A stretch of DNA of 27,472 bases from an uncultured Rhodocyclaceae bacterium (GCA_937892345.1 CALAGF010000332.1:1-27472); one strand, 5' to 3'; counted from the first letter of the stretch, positions 7,243 to 14,015 are shown. Notes: a model not told the origin generated them from the letters alone. A program made the numbers and translations.

Positions 7243-7419
7243 GTGGATCTAAAGCCTCAAGTCTTCAAAACGCCGCTGGGTAGTGCATCGGCCCGCAAGA
7301 CAACGAAGGCCCCAGGAAGTCGTTTGATCCGGTAATACTGGACAACGGAATTGCTAGCGACACAAGCACTCGAGGGGAACACCTACACCAGCGCACCTGG
7401 ACGTAGGCCCTATAGTTAA
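7243..7419 (+). pseudogene. possible decayed small gene with an in-frame stop
   Basis: From a GTG at 7243 the frame reads DLKPQVFKTPLGSASARKTT and on to SRLIR, hits TAA at 7333-7335, then continues in the same frame as YWTTELLATQALEGNTYT to a TAA at 7417. The amino-acid texture is protein-like on both sides of the stop. However there is no ribosome binding site and the frame is short, so chance is a real alternative. Otherwise the 254 bp between 7219 and 7474 hold only the hairpin leader at 7421-7445. Confidence 0.25.
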
Positions 7420-7420
7420 C

Positions 7421-7445
7421 CGCCCAAGGGCACGCCCCTTGGGCG
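7421..7445 (+). promoter_or_regulatory. perfect 10-bp GC-rich hairpin leader
   Basis: CGCCCAAGGG pairs perfectly with CCCTTGGGCG around a 5-nt CACGC loop, ending 28 bp before the ATG at 7474. TTTGGAG, the Shine-Dalgarno, follows at about 7461-7467. Not followed by a U tract. Confidence 0.6.
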
Positions 7446-7473
7446 TGTTCGCGGGTCCAATTTGGAGTAATCG

Positions 7474-7758
7474 ATGAAGACCACGAAGAAAGACTTCGAC
7501 GCCATTCTGTTTGCCGATAATCGCAAACTGCTTGATGTCATTCCGGATGAAGCCCGCGATGTACTTGACCATTTTGTGATGCAGTTTCTTCACAGGCTGG
7601 CCATGAACAACATCGGCTGCGGTTTTTACGCCATTCAAGCCGCTGCAAAACTGGAGATTCTGCGGAGTATGCAGTGGTACCAGATGCGGCAACTCGCCGA
7701 GAAGTCACCCGACTTTCCGGAGTTTGAGCGGACATTCGAGGAGGGGGCCCATGTTTAG
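7474..7758 (+). CDS. hypothetical 94-residue protein
   Basis: Starts MKTTKKDFDAILFADNRKLL and is rich in helix-forming residues (AILFADNRKLLDVIPDEARD, LHRLAMNNIGCGFYAIQAAAK), with an acidic C-terminus. Probably a small soluble helical protein. I do not recognise it. The Shine-Dalgarno is TTTGGAG 7 bp before the ATG, preceded by a perfect hairpin. The last 8 bp overlap the start of the next gene, whose ribosome binding site (GAGGAGGGGG) lies inside this one, so the two are translationally coupled. Confidence 0.7.
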   Translation: MKTTKKDFDAILFADNRKLLDVIPDEARDVLDHFVMQFLHRLAMNNIGCGFYAIQAAAKLEILRSMQWYQMRQLAEKSPDFPEFERTFEEGAHV

Positions 7759-8365
7759 CATCCACCGAGATTGCCGTTTGCTCTGCAGCGGATTCAACAC
7801 CCTGGCATTGGCTGAGCAAACAGCCGAACAATTGCTCACCTCGCTTCCAGATAACGTAGCAGCAACCTACGCCGTCCATAACGCAGCGGGCACATTACTG
7901 GCCGTCCGTTCAAACCGGAAGATAGAGGGAACCATCCTCTGCCAAGCGTGGGGGGGCCGCAAAGGGAATGACGCAATACTGGTGCGCGAAGAAACGTTTG
8001 ATGCAACGTCGCATCTACTGCTCATGAGCCTTGCAAAACTACACGGGCTACACGACGGAGATGAATCCACAGATGATGTTGGACGTCATCACGTCGCGTG
8101 GGAAGGTCCATGCGAAGTAAGCATTGTCGACTCGCTGGCCGACTACTTTGGTGTCGACCTGCTGGAAGACATCACCGCCGAGGCGCTGGAATCTGTGCGT
8201 GCGTGGGCAAAGCCCGAGCCGCGTCGCACCTCACGCCTTGCTCTGTCGGTCAATGTGGAGCTCAGCCATCCGGGGTTGATGCCGCTCGATGTGCTCCGTC
8301 ATTTGCACGTCAACGTGATATCGGACCTCCCGGATCTGATCGTGAGCAAAGCCGTTTTGCTCTAG
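7751..8365 (+). CDS. hypothetical 204-residue protein
   Basis: ATG at 7751 is chosen because a strong GAGGAGGGGG sits just upstream; longer in-frame starts would overlap the previous gene without an SD. The product begins MFSIHRDCRLLCSGFNTLAL and contains an acidic middle (HDGDESTDDVGRHH) and a C-terminal block SRLALSVNVELSHPGLMPLD. No signal peptide, membrane span or known motif. Coupled to the gene at 7474 and followed within 10 bp by a strong rho-independent terminator, so it ends a transcription unit. Function unknown. Confidence 0.65.
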   Translation: MFSIHRDCRLLCSGFNTLALAEQTAEQLLTSLPDNVAATYAVHNAAGTLLAVRSNRKIEGTILCQAWGGRKGNDAILVREETFDATSHLLLMSLAKLHGLHDGDESTDDVGRHHVAWEGPCEVSIVDSLADYFGVDLLEDITAEALESVRAWAKPEPRRTSRLALSVNVELSHPGLMPLDVLRHLHVNVISDLPDLIVSKAVLL

Positions 8366-8371
8366 CTTTTT

Positions 8372-8400
8372 GCCGGCCCGAAAGGTGCCGGCCTTTTCTT
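8372..8400 (+). terminator. rho-independent terminator
   Basis: GCCGGC-CC, a GAAA tetraloop, GG with a bulged T, then GCCGGC followed directly by CTTTTCTT. An eight-pair GC stem plus T tract just after the stop codon at 8365. Confidence 0.85.
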
Positions 8401-8487
8401 CAGTGCATGATGATTCGTGCTTTGAATAAAAGGTTTCCTCGAGTTTTCGAGAACGCTTGCAGTGTGTGCGACAACACCTGAATTTCT

Positions 8488-8543
8488 GCGAAACGACCGT
8501 TTCGCTTCACCCATTGGGTACTGATACCCACTGGGTATTGGTG
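8488..8543 (+). promoter_or_regulatory. paired dyads in the leader of the 136-residue gene
   Basis: GCGAAACG-AC-CGTTTCGC (8488-8505, 8-bp arms) is followed by a nested run from CACCCATTGGGTA to TACCCACTGGGTATTGGTG (8508-8543) whose ACCCA and TGGGT units can pair in more than one way. It ends 22 bp before the ATG at 8566, with AAAGGAG between. Alternative pairings would be suited to a switch, but this is inference. Confidence 0.5.
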
Positions 8544-8565
8544 CCTTCTTTAAAGGAGTCACACC

Positions 8566-8976
8566 ATGAATCGTTGGAACAACAACGACGTTCAATTTCC
8601 CCGCTTGCTGTGCGAAATCATGGCAAACGAGGAAATCAATCTGGCGCGCATCGCTGCATCGATGGACTTGTCAGTTGACGAGGTCAGCGAGCTGTTCGAT
8701 CGCGCCAATTCGGTTTGGGAACAAGCCAAGGCGAAGCCCGCTCAAGAAAGTCACTCAGGACTGTTTGTAAGCCCGGATGACGGGATCACCTGGCTGCCGA
8801 CCGGCCGCGTTCGCGTCATGTTTCACGATGCGACCGAATCGGATGATGGGATGCAGAATCTCATCGCAACGATCAGCAACGAAGGGGTGATTCTCGACCT
8901 GGTAGATCAAGCGTCTGGGGTATGCGAGAAAACAGCCGCCCTACCGCTCGATTACCTGACCACGTTAGCCGCGTAG
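8566..8976 (+). CDS. hypothetical 136-residue protein with HTH-like N-terminus
   Basis: Start supported by AAAGGAG 8 bp upstream. The segment INLARIAASMDLSVDEVSEL (about residues 24-43) resembles a helix-turn-helix or helical recognition segment. The second half (WLPTGRVRVMFHDATESD, MQNLIATISNEGVILDLVDQ) looks like a small alpha/beta domain. The family is unknown to me; a regulatory role is possible from the N-terminal helices but unproven. The next gene follows after 8 bp with a TAGGAGG site overlapping this stop codon, so the two are co-translated. Confidence 0.7.
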   Translation: MNRWNNNDVQFPRLLCEIMANEEINLARIAASMDLSVDEVSELFDRANSVWEQAKAKPAQESHSGLFVSPDDGITWLPTGRVRVMFHDATESDDGMQNLIATISNEGVILDLVDQASGVCEKTAALPLDYLTTLAA

Positions 8977-8984
8977 GAGGTGCT

Positions 8985-9590
8985 ATGCAAACCGAACAAC
9001 GGTTGTATCGCACTGCCGAAGGGCATGCCTGGGTCGGGGAGTATTTCAAAGGGCGCAGCCCGGCGAATGCCACCCATGTTGCAGATCTGCCTCTCGCCGA
9101 CGATCCACGCTGGCGCCAAGGTAAACCTGAGTTTGCCGATGTCGAGTTCATCACACTCTCACCGTTTAGCCCCAGCGGCCGACTCGGTGTGTGTGTCGAA
9201 AAGCAGCTTGGCAAGCCCTTGGGCCAGTATCCAAACCATCCAGCTTTCGAAGGGTGTGTTGCTTGGATGCTGGTGTCTGATGCTGAGTGGACTCCACTCC
9301 CTACGCCCGATTACACCCGGTACGTGGTGATGGATGAACACACTCTGGGGTACCTGATCCCTGAAATGCCCGATTGCATTGGCGTACTTCATGGCTCGGT
9401 GCTCAAAGGCAGTCCATACGGCCCCCTGTGTGGAATGGCTTACATCGTCGCCGGGAACACCAAGCTGCGGCAGGCAACACTGGCGGATTTTGAGGAATAC
9501 CGTGTGGTGCCACCAAAGTGCCTGGTTGCATGGGAGGCTGAAAAGAACGGTCGTATGTCGGCTGTACTGGAGGTGCAAGATGGCCTTTAA
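8985..9590 (+). CDS. hypothetical 201-residue protein
   Basis: ATG at 8985 follows a near-ideal TAGGAGGTGCT. The protein is soluble-looking, rich in Pro, Gly, Trp and Tyr (HAWVGEYFKGRSPANATHV, VAWMLVSDAEWTPLPTPDYT, GSPYGPLCGMAYIVAGN) with no signal, membrane helix or motif that I can assign. It lies in a three-gene block (8566-9789) with 8-bp spacing before it and an 11-bp overlap after it. Function unknown; its size and genomic setting are like other accessory proteins of integrative elements. Confidence 0.7.
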   Translation: MQTEQRLYRTAEGHAWVGEYFKGRSPANATHVADLPLADDPRWRQGKPEFADVEFITLSPFSPSGRLGVCVEKQLGKPLGQYPNHPAFEGCVAWMLVSDAEWTPLPTPDYTRYVVMDEHTLGYLIPEMPDCIGVLHGSVLKGSPYGPLCGMAYIVAGNTKLRQATLADFEEYRVVPPKCLVAWEAEKNGRMSAVLEVQDGL

Positions 9591-9789
9591 CGATTCTGCC
9601 TTCCGTGTGATCAACGTAGAAGACTCGACCTACTACCGGCCCTGCCTGGATTCCGCAAAACGAGCTGCATGCGAATGCATCCGCTGCGGAGACCGGAAAA
9701 CATCAGGCTATATCGAAAAGGCGAACATCAACGGCTGGGAAGTCGTTGCTCGGTTTTCTCATGGCCACGGCATTCAGCTGGTCATGTGA
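9580..9789 (+). CDS. 69-residue hypothetical protein with a CxxC motif
   Basis: Starts inside the end of the previous gene (ATG 9580; previous stop at 9588-9590), with GGAGGTGCA as ribosome binding site. Contains CECIRCGD near residues 32-39, a Cys pair that could bind zinc or be redox active, followed by GYIEKANINGWEVVARFSHG. A partner Cys pair is not evident. Small and unrecognised, but the SD and overlap support expression. Followed by a cruciform-like repeat at 9820-9854 and then a new leader hairpin. Confidence 0.6.
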   Translation: MAFNDSAFRVINVEDSTYYRPCLDSAKRAACECIRCGDRKTSGYIEKANINGWEVVARFSHGHGIQLVM

Positions 9790-9819
9790 CGAAGCCTGAA
9801 GATGTTCACCTGAAATGCC

Positions 9820-9854
9820 GCCCGCAACGCTCAGATTACTGAGTGAGCGCGGGC
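9820..9854. repeat. nested inverted repeat between small operons
   Basis: Outer arms GCCCGC (9820-9825) and GCGGGC (9849-9854), inner arms CGCTCA (9828-9833) and TGAGTG (9840-9845, one G-T pair) around GATTAC. No T tract, so a poor intrinsic terminator; it lies 30 bp after a stop codon and 8 bp before the next hairpin. Confidence 0.5.
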
Positions 9855-9862
9855 ATTAACAT

Positions 9863-9897
9863 CGCCCCATAGGAGGTTAATTCGCTCCTTTGGGGCG
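9863..9897 (+). promoter_or_regulatory. GC-rich hairpin leader
   Basis: CGCCCCA pairs with TGGGGCG (9863-9869 with 9891-9897) and the inner AGGAG with CTCCT (9871-9875 with 9885-9889). It ends 37 bp before the ATG at 9935. Downstream the leader reads TGGGGTGCATTCAAGGAGAA, sharing GGG..TTCAA..GGAG with two other leaders. Confidence 0.6.
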
Positions 9898-9934
9898 TAA
9901 ATCATTCCGTGGGGTGCATTCAAGGAGAAGGAAA

Positions 9935-10396
9935 ATGAGTAGTCACGATTGCGCCGTACGTGGAAACATCAACGTCAGGGATGGCATTACCGACAGTCAG
10001 GTACGTGCGGCTATTCAGCCGTTTCTGATCAAGGATGGCCGGTCCGATTTCGACGAACAAGTAACCGAAGGAAACATTGAATTCGACGGATCGGCATTGT
10101 CGTTTTCACTGAATTTCTACGGCTACGGTGGGTATCAAAGCGATGCGGTGGATATGCTTGTTCAGCAGCTTGAAACAATCGTTGATGGGCACGCCTATAT
10201 CGAAGTTATGGATTTTGATACCGGCGACCTTGATGCTGCATGTTGTCCGCAGTTTATAGCCACTGATGAAGTCGGTCGTCAGGCCGCTCGCTTAGAGTAC
10301 GGCATTCTGCAAATGACTGACTATGTTGTTCCGGTCGTAGGCAAAGAAGCTTTTGAAACACTCAGAAAGCATATTCTGACCCTTCCGCGGGAATAA
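9935..10396 (+). CDS. hypothetical 153-residue acidic protein
   Basis: ATG at 9935 follows CAAGGAGAAGG. The product begins MSSHDCAVRGNINVRDGITD and includes FDGSALSFSLNFYGYGGYQS, an acidic core (YIEVMDFDTGDLDAACC) and a C-terminal helix (GKEAFETLRKHILTLPRE). It looks like a small acidic alpha/beta protein, perhaps ferredoxin-fold-like, but I do not recognise a family. Acidic proteins of this size on mobile elements are sometimes inhibitors or DNA mimics; that is speculation here. Followed by an AATGACC/GGTCATT hairpin and a further leader hairpin. Confidence 0.7.
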   Translation: MSSHDCAVRGNINVRDGITDSQVRAAIQPFLIKDGRSDFDEQVTEGNIEFDGSALSFSLNFYGYGGYQSDAVDMLVQQLETIVDGHAYIEVMDFDTGDLDAACCPQFIATDEVGRQAARLEYGILQMTDYVVPVVGKEAFETLRKHILTLPRE

Positions 10397-10407
10397 GAAG
10401 TCGAGAG

Positions 10408-10469
10408 AATGACCTCAACGGGTCATTTAACCAATCTGCCCGAGGGTGATGTTCTGCCCTCGTGGGCAG
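10408..10469 (+). promoter_or_regulatory. two-hairpin leader
   Basis: First stem AATGACC/GGTCATT (10408-10427, 6-nt loop); second stem CTGCCC-GAGGG with CCCTC-GT-GGGCAG (10436-10469). Then GGGGCTTTCAAAGAAGGAG before the ATG at 10505. The TAAGAAGTC at the preceding stop recurs after the next two genes as TAACTAAGAAGTCAA and TAACTAAGTAGTCAA. Confidence 0.6.
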
Positions 10470-10504
10470 TTCAATCTCGGGGCTTTCAAAGAAGGAGTTG
10501 AATC

Positions 10505-10726
10505 ATGGACGATGAGTGCGAACTGTGTGCTGGCAGCGGTGAAGTCACTATCACGCCTGTCGGTTGCGGTGAGTCACAGGCTGGCGAGTATGGCTGTCCC
10601 GTATGCATTGCCAAGGAGCGCGATGAGCTTCAAAAGCGAGTCTGGGCGCTGGCTCAAGCTGCGTCGAAGAGTGCTGCTTTGGTGCAATCGGGATTGGCTG
10701 AAATCACAGCTTTAACCGCCGAGTAA
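10505..10726 (+). CDS. 73-residue DnaJ-zinc-finger-like small protein
   Basis: Starts MDDECELCAGSGEVTI: the CELCAGSGEV segment is like one CxxCxGxG repeat of the DnaJ zinc-binding domain, and a second pair (GCPVC, near residues 30-34) could complete a four-Cys site. The remainder is a helix (KERDELQKRVWALAQAASKS). Small proteins of this layout are common on phages and integrative elements and probably bind zinc. AAGGAG sits 9 bp upstream. It lies in the hairpin-leader gene series. Confidence 0.7.
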   Translation: MDDECELCAGSGEVTITPVGCGESQAGEYGCPVCIAKERDELQKRVWALAQAASKSAALVQSGLAEITALTAE

Positions 10727-10748
10727 CTAAGAAGTCAATATCATCAAC

Positions 10749-10773
10749 CGCCCGGAGGGTTCGCCTTCCGGCG
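10749..10773 (+). promoter_or_regulatory. hairpin leader with UUCG tetraloop
   Basis: CGCC/GGCG outer pairs, one bulged C, GGAGGG/CCTTCC inner pairs (one G-U) closing a TTCG tetraloop at 10760-10763. Followed by GGGCTTCAAGGAG and the ATG at 10799. Confidence 0.6.
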
Positions 10774-10798
10774 ACCGATGGGCTTCAAGGAGAAATTT

Positions 10799-10998
10799 AT
10801 GACAAAAGCTGAATTCGATGCGAAACGGTCAGGCTTGAAAAGCTGATAGACACCGAAGATGCTGGCAAGAAAGGCGGGAACAAATCGTTGGCTGAGAAGG
10901 TGGCTCATAACCGTGAGCGCAACCGGCTGCAAGAGGTTTTGCGGCAACACAAGCTCAACTACTTCGAGTTGGTTCCCAAAAGTTGTCGGGCTGCTTAA
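10799..10998 (+). pseudogene. frameshifted small gene
   Basis: With a good CAAGGAG site, the ATG at 10799 reads MTKAEFDAKRSGLKS and stops at 10844. In the +2 frame the sequence continues as TVRLEKLIDTEDAGKKGG, a basic helical stretch (AEKVAHNRERNRLQEVLRQH) and a LNYFELVPKSCRAA end, stopping at 10996-10998. A single-base loss or two-base gain around 10822-10826 would join the two into a protein of about 66 residues. The intact leader hairpin and SD suggest recent decay; a sequencing error or programmed frameshift cannot be excluded, although no slippery heptamer is evident. Function unknown; strongly basic and helical. Confidence 0.6.
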
Positions 10999-11014
10999 CT
11001 AAGTAGTCAAGGAA

Positions 11015-11030
11015 CGCCGCTTTTGCGGTG
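11015..11030 (+). promoter_or_regulatory. short hairpin before hicB
   Basis: CGCCGC and GCGGTG pair (one G-T) around TTTT, 25 bp before the hicB ATG. Weaker than the other leaders in this run but in the same position. Confidence 0.4.
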
Positions 11031-11055
11031 GAAATCAAGAAAGGTAGGTGCTACC

Positions 11056-11280
11056 ATGGGTTTCATGGAACGCAAACTTAATTACGTTGTGGTTCAAGAA
11101 GAAGATGCTTTTGTGGCTCGTTGCTTGGATGTTGAAGTTGCAAGCGATGGTGCTACCGAGACAGAAGCTGTAGCCGCTTTGAAAGAGGCGTTGGAGCTTT
11201 ACTTCGAGGACCACACAGACACCTTGAGCCACCTACCTCCTCGAACCTACCAGTTCGGAGAGGTGGTGGTGCATGCCTAA
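11056..11280 (+). CDS. hicB: HicB-family antitoxin
   Basis: 74 residues. The core (YVVVQEEDAFVARCLDVEVA, then SDGATETEAVAALKEALELY) is the partial RNase H-like HicB fold, with the typical A-T-E-x-E-A-x-x-x-L-x-E-A-L-E-L pattern. It lacks a long C-terminal HTH or ribbon-helix-helix, ending soon after HLPPRTYQFGEVVVHA, so it is a short HicB. ATG at 11056 is chosen from AAGGTAGG upstream; ATG 11065 is an alternative. HicB binds and neutralises HicA and usually represses the operon. Here hicB precedes hicA with an 8-bp overlap, the less common but known order. Confidence 0.9.
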   Translation: MGFMERKLNYVVVQEEDAFVARCLDVEVASDGATETEAVAALKEALELYFEDHTDTLSHLPPRTYQFGEVVVHA

Positions 11281-11476
11281 GCGGTGGTCAACATCGGAAG
11301 TGGAACGTGTTTTGCGGGCTTATGGCTTTGTGTTGGTTAGCCAGAAAGGTAGCCACATGAAGTACGTCTCCAATGGGCGAGTTGTTATCGTACCAGCGGG
11401 ACGCAAAGAATTACCCAATGGGACTTTCGCTTCAATATTGCGCCAGTCTGGCTTGGATATTTCCAAGTTCTACTGA
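11273..11476 (+). CDS. hicA: HicA-family mRNA interferase toxin
   Basis: 67 residues, the normal HicA size. The double-stranded-RNA-binding-like fold is recognisable: VERVLRAYGFVLVSQKGSHM, with the conserved catalytic His at residue 28 in GSHMKY, then VVIVPAGRKELPNGTFASIL, the conserved R-KELP-GT-x-x-x-I-L-R motif. HicA cleaves mRNA and stalls growth when HicB is lost; on a mobile element it may stabilise inheritance or act in phage defence. The start overlaps the end of hicB. A strong terminator follows at 11489-11519. All key residues look intact, so the pair is probably functional. Confidence 0.92.
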   Translation: MPKRWSTSEVERVLRAYGFVLVSQKGSHMKYVSNGRVVIVPAGRKELPNGTFASILRQSGLDISKFY

Positions 11477-11488
11477 GCAAAACATTCA

Positions 11489-11519
11489 GCCCCGTGACTC
11501 TTTTGAGCGCGGGGCTTTT
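11489..11519 (+). terminator. rho-independent terminator after hicBA
   Basis: GCCCCG (11489-11494) pairs with CGGGGC (11510-11515), with an inner CTC/GAG pair, followed by TTTT. It lies 12 bp after the hicA stop. Confidence 0.85.
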
Positions 11520-11584
11520 CACGTCTACGTTGCGGCCAATCGAATTACGAAACCCAAAATAATTGAACGTAATTGGCTCATGTC

Positions 11585-11612
11585 TTGACGCCTGCGGTTT
11601 CCGGTCTAAACT
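11585..11612 (+). promoter_or_regulatory. possible sigma70-like promoter in the hicA-zeta gap
   Basis: TTGACG (11585-11590), 16-bp spacer, TAAACT (11607-11612), pointing rightward toward the convergent zeta gene, where no plus-strand gene is apparent. If active it would make antisense RNA to the zeta gene. A 7-bp dyad AATTACG/CGTAATT (11533-11574) lies just upstream. Confidence 0.3.
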
Positions 11613-11690
11613 CGCTTAGGTAGATCCTCGGCGACATGAGCACAGCGCTATCCGCGTCGAGCAGGACGAAGCGGGTGCTACGATCAGAGA

Positions 11691-12425
11691 CTATTGAACG
11701 ACTGGCGGAACTGGCCCGCACACCACGTCCATCCAAGCCGTGATGATAGGCGGCGGTTGGTCGGCCCGTGCGTCGAAAATCACGTTATCGCCGGCCTGGA
11801 CCCGAACCAAGGTAAAGGCCTGTTTTTCGCCACGGCTGTTGTCGGCGAGAATCGCCGCATCAACCACAGAGAGGGCGGTGGCGATGGCTTGCTGGGTGCG
11901 CGGAAAGCGATCCTGGAGTTTTTTCCAGTCGACATCATGCCCGCCCTTGGCCTTACGAGTCTTGACCCGAGCGATCGAAAGGCCGACGTCGCCCAGTCCG
12001 ACGAAGATCAGGAGCACGAAATATCCAGCGGCTTGGAGTTCGCGGATGGTGTCGATCTTGCTGGCGAAGGTGCCATCCTCGCGCTGCTGCCAGTAGGAGA
12101 AGACCGTTTCGGTAGCAAAGGGAACCTGTTGCACCATGGCCTGGGCCACGAAGGATTGGACGCCTTTCTGGGCGACGCCCATCCAGTCCTCGTTGCTGTC
12201 CCGGAGGTGCGTCGCCCAGGTCGGCAGTGGGTGCTTTTCAGGCAGAATGGACATCATCATCCGATCCGCATTGATCAACGGCACCTGGAATTTGTCAGCC
12301 AGGTGGTCATACCACAAGGTTGATTTCCCCGAACCGTTATGACCGGCCAGAATGATAGCGAGCGGTTGTCCAGAACTTACCTGATGCTCGATGATGGCGT
12401 CGACCGTCGCGGCGAGGTCCGACAT
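11691..12425 (-). CDS. zeta-toxin-type kinase
   Basis: 244 residues. Walker A GHNGSGKST (28-36), NADR (52-55), the acidic TET segment (105-107) and the late motif GGHDVDWKKLQDRF (161-174) with its Arg form the usual signature of zeta/PezT-type P-loop kinases, which phosphorylate UDP-N-acetylglucosamine or other nucleotide sugars and block cell-wall synthesis. It overlaps the upstream small gene by one base (stop/start fusion), so that gene is the natural antitoxin or partner candidate; it is not an epsilon homologue. Such pairs are common in proteobacterial genomic islands. Whether this one is a growth toxin or a nucleotide-sugar or small-molecule kinase without toxicity is not decided by sequence. 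Confidence 0.85.
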   Translation of the reverse strand: MSDLAATVDAIIEHQVSSGQPLAIILAGHNGSGKSTLWYDHLADKFQVPLINADRMMMSILPEKHPLPTWATHLRDSNEDWMGVAQKGVQSFVAQAMVQQVPFATETVFSYWQQREDGTFASKIDTIRELQAAGYFVLLIFVGLGDVGLSIARVKTRKAKGGHDVDWKKLQDRFPRTQQAIATALSVVDAAILADNSRGEKQAFTLVRVQAGDNVIFDARADQPPPIITAWMDVVCGPVPPVVQ

Positions 12426-12778
12426 CAGTTCTTGGTGGCGCGTTTCTTGGCTGGGGATGCCGATTTCTCAGCCAAAAAGCGCCCGTTAGCAAACCGGCCG
12501 ATGGTTTTCTTGCCATCCAGTTCGCGGACCATCCAGCCGGGACGGTCCTCACAGCCGAAATAGAGGGGAATACCCTTTTGCCGGGTAAGCTTCACCCCCG
12601 GTTTGAGGAGGGCGTCCTTACCCCGCTTCAAGGCAGCTTGCCCAGCTTCGATGTTGGCGCGACGCACACTCTCCGGGGGTTGGTTGACGCGGACCGTGAC
12701 AGAGCCAAAGGACATCGACACGGGAGTCCATTCCCCACCGGCGGGAGGATTGCTGGACTTTTTGATGCCCGTTTTCAT
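12425..12778 (-). CDS. small basic protein coupled to zeta kinase (candidate partner/antitoxin)
   Basis: 117 residues, strongly basic at the C-terminus (SPAKKRATKN). The segment PESVRRANIEAGQAALKRGK is helical and the middle (IPLYFGCEDRPGWMVRELDG) looks like a small beta domain. No homology to epsilon or PezA antitoxins is visible and I do not recognise a family. It is immediately upstream of the zeta-type kinase with a one-base overlap, the arrangement expected for an antitoxin-toxin operon; GGAG precedes its ATG. The pairing is inference from position. Confidence 0.65.
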   Translation of the reverse strand: MKTGIKKSSNPPAGGEWTPVSMSFGSVTVRVNQPPESVRRANIEAGQAALKRGKDALLKPGVKLTRQKGIPLYFGCEDRPGWMVRELDGKKTIGRFANGRFLAEKSASPAKKRATKN

Positions 12779-12868
12779 AGTGGCTCCGGAATCAATTGCG
12801 AGGCTTTCATTTTACCACTTAGAACTGATCCAAAAAGGCCGGTCTCGAGTTGGGAAAAGCAACCCATG

Positions 12869-13846
12869 CTATAGCCATAACCGAGAACCAAACGGGTCTT
12901 GCTTGCAAGTCTTTATGCTTTGACGAAACCACCTTTTTGCCTCCTTATTCATCCCCGCAGCGGCCGCAGCAATCCCTCCATAATGCAGAACGGAGTGGTA
13001 GGAATGGTTTTCAATCCAGTGCCCTACCAGTTTAGGCTCAATTGTTCCCAGAAAAGTCTTTGGTATCGTCGATTGGAACAGACCAATGCTTCTTTTCGCA
13101 ATCTCATAGAGCCAAAGCGCACACGCCATGTCTGCTTCTGGAAGATCGGACTCATCATCGAGCATTTCGCCCCAACTTTCTGCAAACCTTAACCCAACGA
13201 TACTTACTAAAAGGGCGCCTGGGTAAGGATTATGCGGATGGTTGTCCATGATGCGGTTGATCTCATCGAACATCCTGGATCTCTCCTCTGGATCGGAGAT
13301 GTCCTCTTCGTCTTTGACGATCCATAGCAAGGCCTCCCAAACCTGGCGTCCTAGTTGGCTCTGGACAAATTTTCCCTCAATCCATTTTTCACCCATCTGA
13401 TCAATATGATCGACAACAAAACTGACGTAGCTATCGACAGAAATGGTTGCCGCTTCGGCAGAAAAGTTGGGATCAAGCTCGTGATCGATGGCGTCCTGGA
13501 ATCGCATCCATGCTCTGCGTTCGTCAGGTCGCATGAACAGCTCCAGGTCAGGGAGTTGGCGGCGACCTACCGGACAGCAGAAATAGCCACTCAAGTCATG
13601 CAGACACCAGTTTTGCATCCGATTGATCGCCGTACCGATGTCGACTTCGTCGGCATAAGGTCCGGCCGGAGAGCCCTTTTCGATATGTGCTCGCAACTCG
13701 TGGAAGTGTTCAAAACCGTAGATCCGGGCCAGGTTTTCCTGCGCTCTGGCTAGTTTGAGGCCGTATGCAGCGGCAACATCTCGGGCAGCGACCGTAAAGT
13801 CGTGCATGGACGCGGGGGTAAAACGTCTTGAAGTATGGGTGGGCAT
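12869..13846 (-). CDS. hypothetical 325-residue protein with conserved helical N-terminus
   Basis: Starts at the ATG at 13846, with GGAG 9 bp upstream. The first ~60 residues contain RDVAAAYGLKLARAQENLAR followed by IYGFEHFHELRAHI, resembling the short helical module (x-LARxLGFxxxHEL) found at the N-terminus of various small uncharacterised proteins, some annotated as glyoxalase-superfamily. The rest is acidic and helical with repeated Trp and Met, and the end (GGIAAAAAGMNKEAKRWFRQ) resembles a TPR-like helix pair. Two Cys (CC at about 89-90) follow SGYF. No enzymatic motif. It stands alone on the minus strand between the zeta pair and the divergent integrase; function unknown. Confidence 0.65.
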   Translation of the reverse strand: MPTHTSRRFTPASMHDFTVAARDVAAAYGLKLARAQENLARIYGFEHFHELRAHIEKGSPAGPYADEVDIGTAINRMQNWCLHDLSGYFCCPVGRRQLPDLELFMRPDERRAWMRFQDAIDHELDPNFSAEAATISVDSYVSFVVDHIDQMGEKWIEGKFVQSQLGRQVWEALLWIVKDEEDISDPEERSRMFDEINRIMDNHPHNPYPGALLVSIVGLRFAESWGEMLDDESDLPEADMACALWLYEIAKRSIGLFQSTIPKTFLGTIEPKLVGHWIENHSYHSVLHYGGIAAAAAGMNKEAKRWFRQSIKTCKQDPFGSRLWL

Positions 13847-14015
13847 AGCAATAACTCCGCATCAATAACGGACTTGCTTCTCAGGCTCTTGCACGGCATC
13901 GGATTGCTGGTCACCCGAACTTGCCTCTCGCCTTCAAAGCAAGCCCAGATCGATGAATGAGCATTGCGTGATGGCCATACATAAAACCTTCTACTTTCCC
14001 CATGGATATTGCCAA

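Noticed and set aside
11694..12323. 209-codon plus-strand open frame opposite the zeta-type kinase
   Set aside because: The minus-strand frame carries the Walker A and GGHDVDW motifs; the plus frame has none.
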